A program made the translations under genes and the position numbers. The notes beneath the pieces were generated by a model, which was not told where the DNA came from, did no database searches, and saw nothing but the letters and a program-made list of their open reading frames with translations. This document shows positions 29,061 through 41,200 of a stretch of 64,000 nucleotides of DNA, one piece after another (the stretch's first letter is position 1; each line of letters starts with the position of its first letter). The stretch covers positions 37,847,799 to 37,911,798 of the forward strand of contig JACMZG010001913.1 of NCBI GenBank assembly GCA_018340805.1. The letters run 5' to 3'. The DNA is from Microvelia longipes (taxonomy: Eukaryota; Arthropoda; Insecta; Hemiptera; Veliidae).

Positions 29061-30079
29061 TAGAGGGGAGCAGTTCATTGAACTTATCAAGTCAATTTTA
29101 GCATGACGTTATCATAAATAAACATAAATTTTCGTTAAATTTTTAAGCTCAACCGACTGTAAAATGGATACAAGTTACATTTTCAAATGCTATAAATGAG
29201 AATCTTTCGTAAGAGTCTAATGAGTCAGTTACCTCTATGGGCTTGCCAAATTTCACCGGGACAAATCTGGCAAACAGGGGAGGGGGGGGAGTAGTTCATT
29301 TATGCAACTAAGATTATAGAATGATTCCTTTCTTAATAAGTCATATAGATACTTTATAATGAGCGAAATAAGACAATAATAGATTGCCAAAGCATTATAT
29401 ATCACTTTACAGCCATGTTGCCTAAATACAAATTTTAGAGCATAAGCAAATCGAATTCTTCATAATGTCAACACTATGTTTTGATGAAGTTAAGATTTTT
29501 ATGTATAGATTTAGAGGATCTTACCATCTGAAGGTACGAAACCATAAACACAATAAGAAATAAAACCATTTTTTTTATAACTAACCCCAAGTTAAAGACC
29601 AGCCAAAAAATTAAAATAATAAGAAGCAAAGAAAAAAATTCACTAAGTCTTGTAAATTGAATAATATGTAATGTGTGTACGTGTGTGTTATGTGTGTATC
29701 TACGAATATTTATATAATACACATAATAGTTATTCATACACTAAAGTACTTACGGTAAATTATTTGGCTTTACAGAAAATAAATAAATTACCAGTTTTGT
29801 ATCGTCTTAATATGTTTATATTGTCAACTAAAAACTTAAAATAACATATTAAAAATACTTAAACTAAGATATATATGGATATCTAATCAAAATTTATAAA
29901 AACAACGCCGTTTGGCCTATGTAAATGCAATTAAAATGATAGAAGTGTGAATACTGCCCTCCACGGCACAAGAATATTTTTTTTATTCTTTAGTGGTGGG
30001 ATATACCTCTATGTAAAACTTAAAATTAAAATTATTGTAATAAAAAACAAATAAAGGTTTTTAAATAAAAAACCATGCT
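29061..30079. other. AT-rich intergenic DNA
   Basis: No gene recognised. It contains a G-rich run at about 29276-29290 and a short GTGTGT tract near 29670-29698. Open frames are short and without codon character. Confidence 0.4.
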
Positions 30080-30245
30080 TTATAACACAGATATAAGTCT
30101 CACTCAAACTAAAGCATATTCTATAGAATTTGGTTTTAACACAGATATAAGTCCCACTCAAACTAAAGCATATTCTATAGAATTTGGTTATAACACAGAT
30201 ATAAGTCTCACTCAAACTAAAGCATATTCTATAGAATTTGGTTAA
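30080..30245. repeat. 54-bp tandem repeat, three copies
   Basis: The unit of 54 bp starts TATAACACAGATATAAGTCT, continues CACTCAAACTAAAGC and ends CTATAGAATTTGGT. Three copies are nearly identical. A degenerate relative (ATATAAGTATCACTCAAACT) appears at about 30328. The unit is a multiple of three, which explains the open frame on the minus strand. Confidence 0.92.
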
Positions 30246-32160
30246 AACTCTCAAACTTAAGTAATTTTATATAATTGTGTCAACTATTTATATTTTGCAA
30301 AAATCGGTAATATTAAATGATATATGCATATAAGTATCACTCAAACTTATGTAATGTTCTAGATTAGCACTCAATTCTAACTATTTTCGCCAGTTTTAAT
30401 AATGGACGTCTTGCTTTACAAAAATATTTTTAGTTGGTTATGTGATTGCAGTTTATTATGTGTTTATAGTTTATTATGTAATTTGTAGTTTATAATAATG
30501 TCGCTGTATTTTTAGGCACTATACCTAGAAAACTACTTTAATGAGATCGTCGGAATTAAAGAAGTGTTGTATACCCAGGAAGGGTAAATTTAAAAATGTA
30601 GAAAAACTATGGACATAATTATGAAACCAAATGTATTCTTTTGAGCACAAAACCTGGTTTTTGGTCTGTAGTTAGACATTACCTTGCTCATAAACATATA
30701 ACCCTTGAAAGGCGAGCGAAGCTCGTCTGGTGCCTGCTAATTACTCCTGTATTATTTATATTGAGAAGACGACGAAGTGAGGTTTCACAAAGGTCGGCTG
30801 ATTTATAGGTGTGGTAAAAATATAACCACAGAAATAGTACAGCGTAGCAGGTAGCATTCCTGAAATTTGTGTCTTTTTTACTGAGATAACTTAGACCGAG
30901 AGATTTATTCTTAGACAAATAATAAAACTAAAAAAATCAAAAATGAAAACGTTCAGGCAAGGTTCTAAGAAGATAAGAACTTAAATACTTTTTAACAATC
31001 AACACGACTATAAGCAGAAGGTTGTTGATTTAACAATTAGACATTTATATTCTTTACATGGCTACTGGTAGAAACCCTACTCGTAAAGTAAATCCTAGGT
31101 TATTCCGTGCGATATTTAAGAACATTACTTAAAATAGAGAACAGTTATCTATGTCACTAGGCAGCAAAATAGAATTTTGCTGACTAGTTGTTTTGACTCA
31201 AGTTCAAGCCGATCGCAAGGACTAAACATATTTATAGCAAAAGCAAAGCCGAGGCTGAAAAAATAAAATAGGACTGACGAGGAGAAGCCGAGTCAGGCAA
31301 AGTACCTGCAGCGGTGTAACCGAAGCTGGTAATCCTAAAGTCAGGAATGTTTCCTTTGCTGCATATGACACTAACACATCTTAGATTTTATTACTATGCA
31401 GATATGGACGTACGGAAAAACCTCAACAAAAGTAAATTTATCAATATTAAAAGCTAAAAAATATTCAATTATAATAATATGACTATTTAAATCGATAAAA
31501 GGTTAAAGGAAAGGTACTCTAAAATGCATGAGTCACTAAGTTGAACAAAACAAAACAAGGACAAATAAAATCAGTGTTGCCATTTTTTTATTTACGGTTT
31601 TTTTGTAAACAACAAATTTGTTGTTTACAAAAAAACCGTATAAGATATATATAAGATATAGAATAAGATTTATCTTATTCTATAATTATGACAAATCTGT
31701 ATCTAAATGTAACCGATGTCTGTATGGTCATTTTTAACCATTAATGAGCGCGGAAGCCGAAAACAATTGATTTATTATAACCTTAACTCACTCTTGAAGG
31801 AGGTTTTGACCAGATTACATAGAGTAAAAAGTTGTTTTTATGACATCACAGTCAGATTTTTGTCTTTTTCTTTTAGTAAATCTACCTATGTCTTATTTAC
31901 TTCAAGCCTTTATCGCGCACCAGGGCAATACATTTAGAAAAATAACCGGACTAACTAAAAAAAACCTGTTGTTTAAAAAAGTCCCGTTGGGTTCTCTAAG
32001 GGTGTGATTGGCATCGTCCAGTTCAGACGTCTTTATCCAAACTAACAATGTACTAATTTTACGCCTTGAATGGCGCATTTAATTTTTGGCATTTTCAAAA
32101 TTCTGGGTTTCCTGCCATTAATATAAGTTTAAAATGACTGCTCTTAGGGGCTCTGTGTAA
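30246..32160. other. Intergenic repeat debris
   Basis: No gene recognised. Stretches rich in AAGGCGAGCGAAGCTCGTC (30708-) and GACGAGGAGAAGCCGAGTCA (31276-) look like transposon body of the kind with repeated GAGCGAAGC motifs. A perfect hairpin lies at 31592-31640. A fragment of the CATAGAGATAT MITE interior lies near 31750-31825 (AAAACAATTGATTTATTATA, CTCTTGAAGGAGG). Confidence 0.4.
31592..31640. repeat. Perfect 22-bp inverted repeat
   Basis: ACGGTTTTTTTGTAAACAAC is followed within a few bases by its exact complement ending AAAAAAACCGT. The spacer is AAAT or less, so a cruciform or a strong RNA hairpin could form. It may be the fused ends of a small TIR element. Confidence 0.8.
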
Positions 32161-32268
32161 CCTCATTGAAACCTCCTTCAAGAGTGAGTTAAGCATAGAG
32201 ATATATACTAGAGGGAGCATAGCCTATCTCAATATACTCAAGGGTGTTTAGGTTACAACCCTGCGCAA

Positions 32269-32586
32269 CATAGAGATATATTACAAGAGGGGCCCTATTG
32301 GTTGAATTTTGAAACATCGAAAAAGTAACCTGACCACATTCGATTATCATTGTCATCAAATAAACAGAACAAAAAAACAGTAAATTATATAGTAGAATGT
32401 TTAAAATACAATTCATAACACAAACAATCTGTGGAAAGCCCAAAACAATTGATTAATTATAACGTTAACTCCCTCTTGAGGAGGATTCAATGAGGTTACA
32501 CAGAGCCCCTGAGAGCCCACTAAAAATGTTTCAGGTCTCTCAATGTATTAAGATAGGCTATGCTCTCTCTAGTATATATCTCTATG
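32269..32586 (+). mobile_element. MITE with CATAGAGATAT ends, copy 2 (318 bp)
   Basis: Starts CATAGAGATATATTACAAGA and ends CTCTAGTATATATCTCTATG; flanked by identical 8-bp CTGCGCAA at 32261-32268 and 32587-32594. The interior shares AAAGTAACCTGACCACATTC, AAACACAAACAATCTGTGG-like text and GAGGAGGATTCAATGAGGTT with copy 3. A rearranged end of the same family sits immediately left (32194-32240). Confidence 0.9.
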
Positions 32587-32615
32587 CTGCGCAAGATATT
32601 GTAATTTGGTACTGA

Positions 32616-32760
<145 letters not shown>

Positions 32761-32783
32761 CAGGACCGTAAACACAATGTAAT

Positions 32784-33229
32784 TCCACTGATAACAAGAA
32801 AGCCGGTTGACTGGTGCACCTAAGTAATGCTGCCAACCTGACAACAAAACATTATTTTACATATTTGTCATTAATATCTATTAATGAAGAAAGATCGTAA
32901 AGAACAAATATACACCTGCTGAGTATTTAATAAAACTGGTCTTAGATGGCAAAAGGATGGCGGAATACAAGAATCTACATTTAGTTGACGAGGACTACTT
33001 TTAATATAATTTTAATTAAAAACGTTAAACTATAATTTAAAATGCTTAAAATATTGTAATGCACCGATATTTATATTAGTATTTTATGAATAATCAATAA
33101 TTAATTAATAAGAACATAATAATTCAGCAACCGGAAAATTTCAACTTTTTTTATAAAATTGTATATTGTTAGGTTGGCAGCATTACTTAGGTGCACCAGT
33201 GAACCGCCTTTCGTGTTATCAGTAGGGCT
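32784..33229. mobile_element. 446-bp element with about 56-bp terminal inverted repeats
   Basis: Left end ACTGATAACAAGAAAGCCGG, TTGACTGGTGCACCTAAGTA, ATGCTGCCAACCTG; right end AGGTTGGCAGCATTACTTAG, GTGCACCAGTGAACCGCCTT, TCGTGTTATCAGT. The arms differ by a few bases. The core is AT-rich and non-coding. No unambiguous target duplication was found. Confidence 0.82.
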
Positions 33230-33467
33230 CCTTCTATATTGAGTTATGTATTTAGAATTATTCTAAGGTTATAATAAATCAATTTTTTCGGCTTTCCGCA
33301 CATTGTTTGTGTTTTGATTTGTATTTTTAACGTTCTACTGTATGACTTATTATAATTTTGTACTGATTATTTGATTATATTTATTAGCAAAGGTGGTCAG
33401 GTTACTTTGTCGATGTTTCAAAATTTAACCAATAGGACCTCTCTAGTAATAATATCTCTATGCTTGT
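33230..33467 (-). mobile_element. CATAGAGATAT MITE, partial inverted copy
   Basis: Holds complements of interior motifs (AATCAATTTTTTCGGCTTTC, CACATTGTTTGTGTTTTG, GGTGGTCAGGTTACTTTGTC) and ends ACCTCTCTAGTAATAATATC then TCTATGC. Orientation is opposite to copies 1-3. Confidence 0.7.
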
Positions 33468-34017
33468 ATCAGCTGATTTTGACTTTTGACCTTCTCCCAC
33501 TACAAAGTTGTTTACTTGTGTGTGATTGTGTGTATGATTTTTACGTTTTTCTATAATTTCTAATTTTCCCGAAACCTTTTGTTATAGTTATTGTAGTTTT
33601 CCGAGGATAAGAATTTCAAAGGAGTTACATAATGTCGTTTTTCTCACGCTGTTTATCGAATCGTTCATGCACTTCCGCATTTTCTGAGTAGAATGAATCA
33701 TAAAATAACTCCAGTTATTTGCAATCACTATAGATTCAACTTATTATATCGGTTTTAACATTTATTAATTAATTATGTAATATTATTTTAGTTGAACTAA
33801 ATGTAAAAGTCACTGATAATCAATTAGTACTAAAATATCGCACTGCGTTTAAACAAATTGAATACATTTCACTTTGTTGATTGAATATCGAAATCTCTAA
33901 ATATGTTTAAGTAAAAACTATTTAGGCAATTTTTTTTTATTTTCTATACTTGTTTGATATTAACCGTAAAATCTCATTTTTGTGATATTATATTATTATT
34001 ATTATTATATTAATAAA
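33468..34017. other. Region upstream of the SH3BP5-like gene
   Basis: Presumed promoter and 5' UTR of the downstream gene. No TATA box or initiator could be assigned. A (TTA)n run (about 33990-34015) directly precedes the start codon. Confidence 0.35.
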
Positions 34018-37000
34018 ATGACTTCAGTTAAGAGTGAAACAGATTCTGTAAGTGACGAAGAATCAGATTTCTTGGACCCTAGAATACAGGTAAAAGACTA
34101 ATTATACATTTTATAAAAAAAATAGTTAGGTTAGTGTGTGGTTGAATGAAATATATACTATATTTACACGAATGCTTCATATGTACTCAAAGTAGGTTTG
34201 AAAAAAGTTATCGTTTAAACGAGGCTTGAGATAGAGTTGAAAAAAAGATACTTGACGTAAACTTATAGCCGTATAAACACTTGGGCTTGACTTGAAATAG
34301 ATTTAAATAAGGGATGCAGCATTTTGTTTGCTAGTGTAGCAGCAGTGTTCCTCCAAGTTAGCGTAAAGATTAGTAAGTTTGTCGGAAATAAATGTATTTT
34401 TACATATAAACGGTACAAGACCATGGTACAATTTTAAATCAATAAATACACAAAAAATATTTAACAGGAATTTAAACAACAGATAGGTATTTGAAGTTAT
34501 AACATTATCTGTTATACCATTATGTACCTAAATGGAAAGACTCGTGTATTTCTGATCTGCATGGATTTTTTAAAAACTTTTTTATTGAATAATGCAACTA
34601 CATGAAACATATGTTATTAGCAATAATAGTAACAGTGATAAGATAGGGCTTTGATATGACTGTTGCAAGAATCTACCCAGTGACAACAAATGACAACAGT
34701 CAATTTCTACAGTAGTCATTTCTTTTTTTTTAAATTTTATTTTTGATATGGATATATATTCTATGATGAATTAGTTTAGTTTATAACTTTTTGTATACGT
34801 GACATTGATACATTTACATATATTTATTTAATTTCTTTAATCCATATTAATTATTATACATTTTTTCCAGATCGAATTAGAAAGACTGAATACATGCACT
34901 GATGAAATTAACAAACTTGAAACTGAGCTCGATGAAGCCAACACAACGTTTAGAATGTTACTAAATGAATCCATGAGGAGATTAAAACTATTAACATGTA
35001 AACTTGGTTCTTGTATTGACAGAGCACGTCCGTACTATGAAGCAGTCGATATAGCCAAGAAAGCACAAGCTGAGTGTCAAAGAGCAGCCGTCAAATTTCA
35101 AAGAGCTAATGGTAAAAATAATATATTATTTAAAAAAATTCGAGTTTGTATAAAACTAATGTTTTATGTTTTACAGTACTTGTTAATATGAGTTTAACAA
35201 TTTATTTTTTTTAAATAAATTTCTTTTACATTTATCATTTGATACTACCGAGTTTTGGAAAACATGAATAGTTGACACAATATAATTGTGCGAGAGACAC
35301 CTAGGAAATGTTACAAGCAAATGCAATGCTACATCTGGGAACTGTTCCATCATTTGACATTCGTTATCATTGATGGCTCGACATAAAGTCATGTCCCACT
35401 CTATTTCGTTACGTCTAACTCATCAGGTATCCCTGATGAGTTAAACATAACGAGACAGCATTGCATTCGCTTGTTACATTTTCCTAGGTGTCTCTCGCAC
35501 AATTATATTGTGCTCTTTTACAATTTTAAGTTATGACTTAAACAGCCAGTCCTAATCATCTTAAATTTATTTTATCAAAAGTATTTAAACAACAATTTGT
35601 TTCTCATTTATTTAGAGGTAAAGCCCCAATGCAAAAAATTGAACCTAATTGCAATATAAAAATTTTGAAACTTAAAATGGTGTTAGTACAAGGTGTTATG
35701 TCAGAGGATGGAAAGGTATTTGGAAAGAGGTTCCTCTACCTTCATAAGATGTGCTGCATCCCGCAAACTTTGGTTCAAATAATCCTCTTTTTACTTTTCC
35801 ATATTTATACCTTAGGTATATAGGAAAAATATTGTGTTTGGGGCTCTTAGAAAAAACAATTTTTTTTAACACAATTAAAATGTGCAGGTCTTTAGTTTAT
35901 TGACAAGTCCCACCAAATTTAATGATAAAAAAACTTAATAAGTGTTTTTATCATTAAATTGGTGGGACTTGTCAATAAACTAAAGACCTGCACATTTTAA
36001 TTGGGAAACGGCTGCCAGTGGATTTTTTACTTTTCCCCATTTTTTACTTTTATTTCATACTATATCCGTTGGTATATAGGAATAATATTGTGACTGCAAA
36101 AAATCCGAAACTGGGATAAAACCAAAATTATCCGTTTCAGGTGTTTTAAAGGCCTCCTATGTAAGTGGTTTTCACATAGTTGTCTGTTTGTTTGTGAGTG
36201 GTGTGTGTGTGTCTGTTATCATCGCTCCTTGGGTATTTATGCTAGAGAGTTGAAACTTTGTACCTAAATCAGTCTGCCCCCGTAGTTGTGCTATGATATC
36301 ATTAACCCCCAATAATGACTCAGTGATGAAACATGATGACTCAGTCATAAAACGCAGAAAAATAATGCGATCGGATTGAGAATTGGCCTGCATGTAGCTA
36401 TGTACAAGATTAACATATGTGCCATTATCAGCATTAGTTCAATTTTTATGAAATGACATGTGTATGTTTTTTTAATGGAAAATAATCCAATTGAGTTGAA
36501 ATTCAGCCCAATAGTATACCTTTATGTAGTATAGTTTCGTTTTAATGGGACAAATATATCCATGATTTTTGTTGTATCATAAACGTTAAGCAGCACTGAA
36601 CGTGGTCAGTGCCTGAATGGGTGACTGCTGGGGATGAAATGGATATATTCACTATCTGTGGACGAGCGAAGCGAATGTAAAGGTGAGATGCTTTATAATT
36701 TCACACTTATATATTCTGAGGACGATGTGATGAGGAAAAGTTGCTAGGTACCCTGTACCCGATATTTATACATTAATTTAAGTCGTTACTTAAATTGAGT
36801 TTATGTATTTATTAGCTACCCAATTTATGTTTTTATTAGCTACCCGATTAATGTTCTAATTTGTTATGTTGCTTGAGAAAATAACATCTATTTTGGAAGT
36901 TTTTTGCATTTATTTTTATTTCTAAATGAAAGTTCATTTTTTGGCTTAAGACCTTTAGTATTTTAGTTTTCTTGCCTTGGTTTTTTTTTGTTCTTAATAA

Positions 37001-38158
37001 AATAAATAAACAGTCACTTTCAGTCAAAAAATAGTCACTTTTCTATTTTTATATTTTTTAACCACCACTTTAAAAAAATATCTCTGATCTGTTTACATTT
37101 TTTTTTATTATTTGATAAGTTAATTTTTATCTTCATAAATTTCAGAAATTCATCAAGCTGCTAAAGAGACTGTGGCTCTTGCAGAAACAAGGTTTTTAAG
37201 TAATCAACATGAATGGCAATTTGACAGTGCTTGGCAGGAAATGCTTAATCATGCTATTATTAAAGTAAGTTTTTGTTAAATATCTTGTGCACTATGTACA
37301 AACTTGTGTTAAGTTAATGAAGGTGTATCATTTCACTTTGTTCAATTATTTTACCGTTTTATATATATACAAATATAAGATTCACAGTTTTAATTAATTT
37401 GAAAATATTTTTTTGGCTTGTTAATTATTTAATAACAACTGCACTGCTCTTAATATATTATTTTTATTTATTTACTAGCAGTGATACCCAAACTTCGCTC
37501 GGCAAATATTTTATTTATCAAACAAATTATTAATTATTACTATGAAGACTTAAAAAAAAGATGTTGTTAACTAATACTACTGTTATTTTAGCTCTGATCT
37601 AGATGTGACATAGTTTATGACTCCTTCTGATATATGATTAGTCTAAGTTTAAACTTTGGTCTAGATCCTTTAGGTAGTTTTCGAGTTATCTAAAACTTAT
37701 TTTTTAAACTAATCTTCTATTGTTATTTGTGAAGGAATTTTGTTATAATGTGGTCAAATATGACCTATGATTTGTTTAAGTGTAGAGTTTAGTCAAGATC
37801 CATCGATTAGATTTCAATCTGTAACCACTTAAAATTTAGTGTTGCTCTAAACCTGTATTATTTTCGAACGGGTCTCGATAAAAATTATTAGGTGACTACT
37901 CAGACCTATGAGCATTCTAAGTTTAAAGTTTAGTCAATCAGATTGCAATCACTGGGTTGTTTCTCTTACGAGCCTCTCCAGTCAACGAAACTATGCTAAC
38001 CCTAATCTGTAATATTAATTGTTGTTGTATATAGTGTATAAAAAAGTTTAGGCAAGATCTATCAATTAGATTCCAAGCTGTAAGCACTCAAAAAATATTT
38101 TTTACACTAATTTCTTTGAGTAGTTTTCGAGTTATAAGCAACCATAATTTTAAACTTA

Positions 38159-38250
<92 letters not shown>

Positions 38251-41200
38251 ATTTGTTATATAATTTCTTTTCTGCTTTTAAATATGTCTACTTTTCAAGT
38301 TGGTTATGCGTGAAGCATTCTTTAAAGTTAATTGTACTATTTATTTGTTATTTTAAGTATCACTTTTTTGTGTAAGTTACTAATATGTAAAATATCCCTT
38401 AGTTTATTAAATTATTAGCTTGATGGATCTAAACATGTTATTTTATTGTATTTGTTAATCAAGTAATTGATTTGTTCAGGTTACTGAAGCTGAACATCAA
38501 AGGACTGAAAGTGGACAAGAACATCAGAAACGAGCTACTTTGTTTAATGTTGCTGAACAAAGAGTATGTTATATATTATTTTCTTTAAAGTTACTGGAAA
38601 TAACGTGTTGTATTGTTTAGTGCAGGTACAATGGACCCACATACGAGGTCTAAGTACCTAGGAAATTATTTCCTCCGGAATTTAAAAAAAAAAAAAATTG
38701 TTTAGTGTGGTTCAACAAAGACTATGATGTATTGTATGAAAATAGAATAGATTTATTAGCTTGAAACAATTGTAAAATGTACGCCAAAATAAAATTTAAA
38801 AATAGCAGAAACATGAAAAACAACTGCATTTGTTAACTTAGTGACTGTGGTTATTCACTGATACAGTACAATGGATTCCGGAGAAGAAACTCTTTAGTGA
38901 TAAACATTTTCTTTAAGGATTATACTTTAGCTACTAGTTAGCTCACTTCCTTTGAAAATCAAGAAAAAATAAGTTATAAGTGTAATGCTAATTCTCAGTC
39001 TGTGCATCAATATCCTTAAATATCCTTAAACAAGCAATATATCCAAAGGAAATTGGCTAAATGCCACCCACACCAATGCCAGAATTTTTAAACATTTGAA
39101 GAAATTATGTCCCTATAATGTTTTGGCTGACTCTTGATTTAGATAGTTTACGTGGGTTGATTGCAGGCATTGTCTTTGTTTCTGGTATAATTGGTACTTG
39201 ATGGCCTTATTAAATGAGACAAAGTTAAGCGTTATGTACACTCTTTACTTTTTAAGGATTAATGTTTTTGAGTTTTTTATCTATTAATAGAATAGATAAG
39301 ATACTCTTTATATTATGTTTAATTGCTCATTAAACAATATTTTTAATGCTATTGAACAAAGAGGATATTGCTTTATGTGACTCTGAACTTTTTCTTATCA
39401 CATCGGATTCGCTATGATCCTCCTCCCTACCTCCGACTCACTTAGCTCGAACTCAGAAAATACAAGTTGTTAAATTTATACTGCAAAACGTCTTCAGGTT
39501 CGCTTCGCTCGTCCTCAGCAAATATATCTATTTAATTCCCAGCAGTCACCCATCCAAGCATTGACCCTGCACAATGCTGCTTAACATTTATGATCCAACG
39601 AAAATCATGGATGTACTGGTCATATTTAAACGAAACTTATGCACTTATATATTGAGTAAAAGTATACTCTTGTAGCAACTTTCAACTTAATTAATTTTTT
39701 CCAAGTTTTTACAAATTTTTAAAAAACGTATACAGGTTATTGAATAAAAATCAAACTAATGCTGATAATGAGACAAAACTTGGCACATATGTTAGTCCTG
39801 TACATAACTAAATCCATGCCAAATCTCAAATTGATTTTTATGTGTCTTATGATTTTTAAAAATTTTTGCTGTGTCATTATTGCAAGTTAATGACGTTATA
39901 AAAAAATATTTTCCGAATAGCTCAACTACAGCAATAAACTGATTTTTGTACAAAGTTTTGACTCTCGAGCATAAATAAACTGGGAGCTACGATGATGACA
40001 GACAACTTTGTAAAAACCACTCAGGAGGCATTAAAACACCTGAAACAGAAAATTCCGGTGATATCCTGGTTTCAGATTTTTTTTGCTAACATAATACCCT
40101 TATAATACTTTTCCTTTTTTATCTACTAAGTATATTTGAAAAATATTAAGTATAATATTATCCTATTAAGTATAATTGAGAAAAAGTATAAATGTTAGAA
40201 GAGCAGTAAATCTTACATTAACCCTAGAATTAACTACTCTGCAGTAAAAGTCTGAAATAATTAATTAATATCCAAATAATATCCATTCCAATTAATTTCA
40301 ACCTTTTTGAATTGCAATTGTCACAATCACAATTCATTACAAATCACTGGCTTGCAGTGGTTTGTAATAAAATTAAAATCAATTCTAGATCAGTATTTTA
40401 TAATTCACTCAACTTTAAAATTTATTTTAGGTTGTGATGCTTGAGCAGAAATTAAAAAGAACTATATTAAAGTCAAGACCATATTTTGAAGAAAAAGCTC
40501 TTTGTCAGGTAAGTTTTCTGTATTTTCTTTTTGTTCATACAGACTGCTGTAAATATTGTTTGCTGCAATGCAAAGTTGTAAAAAAATAAAATGAATGTTT
40601 AGTTTTACTAAAAATGTGCAAAGGTATATATTGTCATTTTATGGCAAAGGACAGGGACTCGCAAAAGTCAGAGTCCTGCAGACCCCCATTTCAGATTAAT
40701 AGTACTTGCCGGACTTCCTTTTCTGTAACCCCCCTTAAATAAATCTGGAACGTACACTCATCATTAACCTTCCTGCATTTAAAGTTTTGAATTGCGCCAT
40801 GAGAAGCAGCAGGAGAACTTTTGGCAGGAGAAAGTTTGATTTTGACCGTTTGAACCATCAAGTGAATGCTTTATTGACTCCAATTACCTTCTGCGGTGTA
40901 TGAGGAAACAACCCTTAGAAATTCAATAAAAAAGAAGATTGTAATTATTTTCAGTACACACTCTTAATTCATACAAAATGTCCAATTGCCAATTTTTTTT
41001 GCTGCCTTCAATGTTTCTTATTCTAAAGAAGGTGAAGGTGAACACTCTATATTTTTCAATTCAATAAACAGAAACTAGGTAATTAATATAGCAACCCCAA
41101 CTTTTGTTGTTTGATGTCGTATTAGTCATGTAGTGTTTGAGTGTAGGGTTGTAGTATGAAGGAAAGACCACTGCCTCTTGATCCGCCCTCACTAGCCTAC

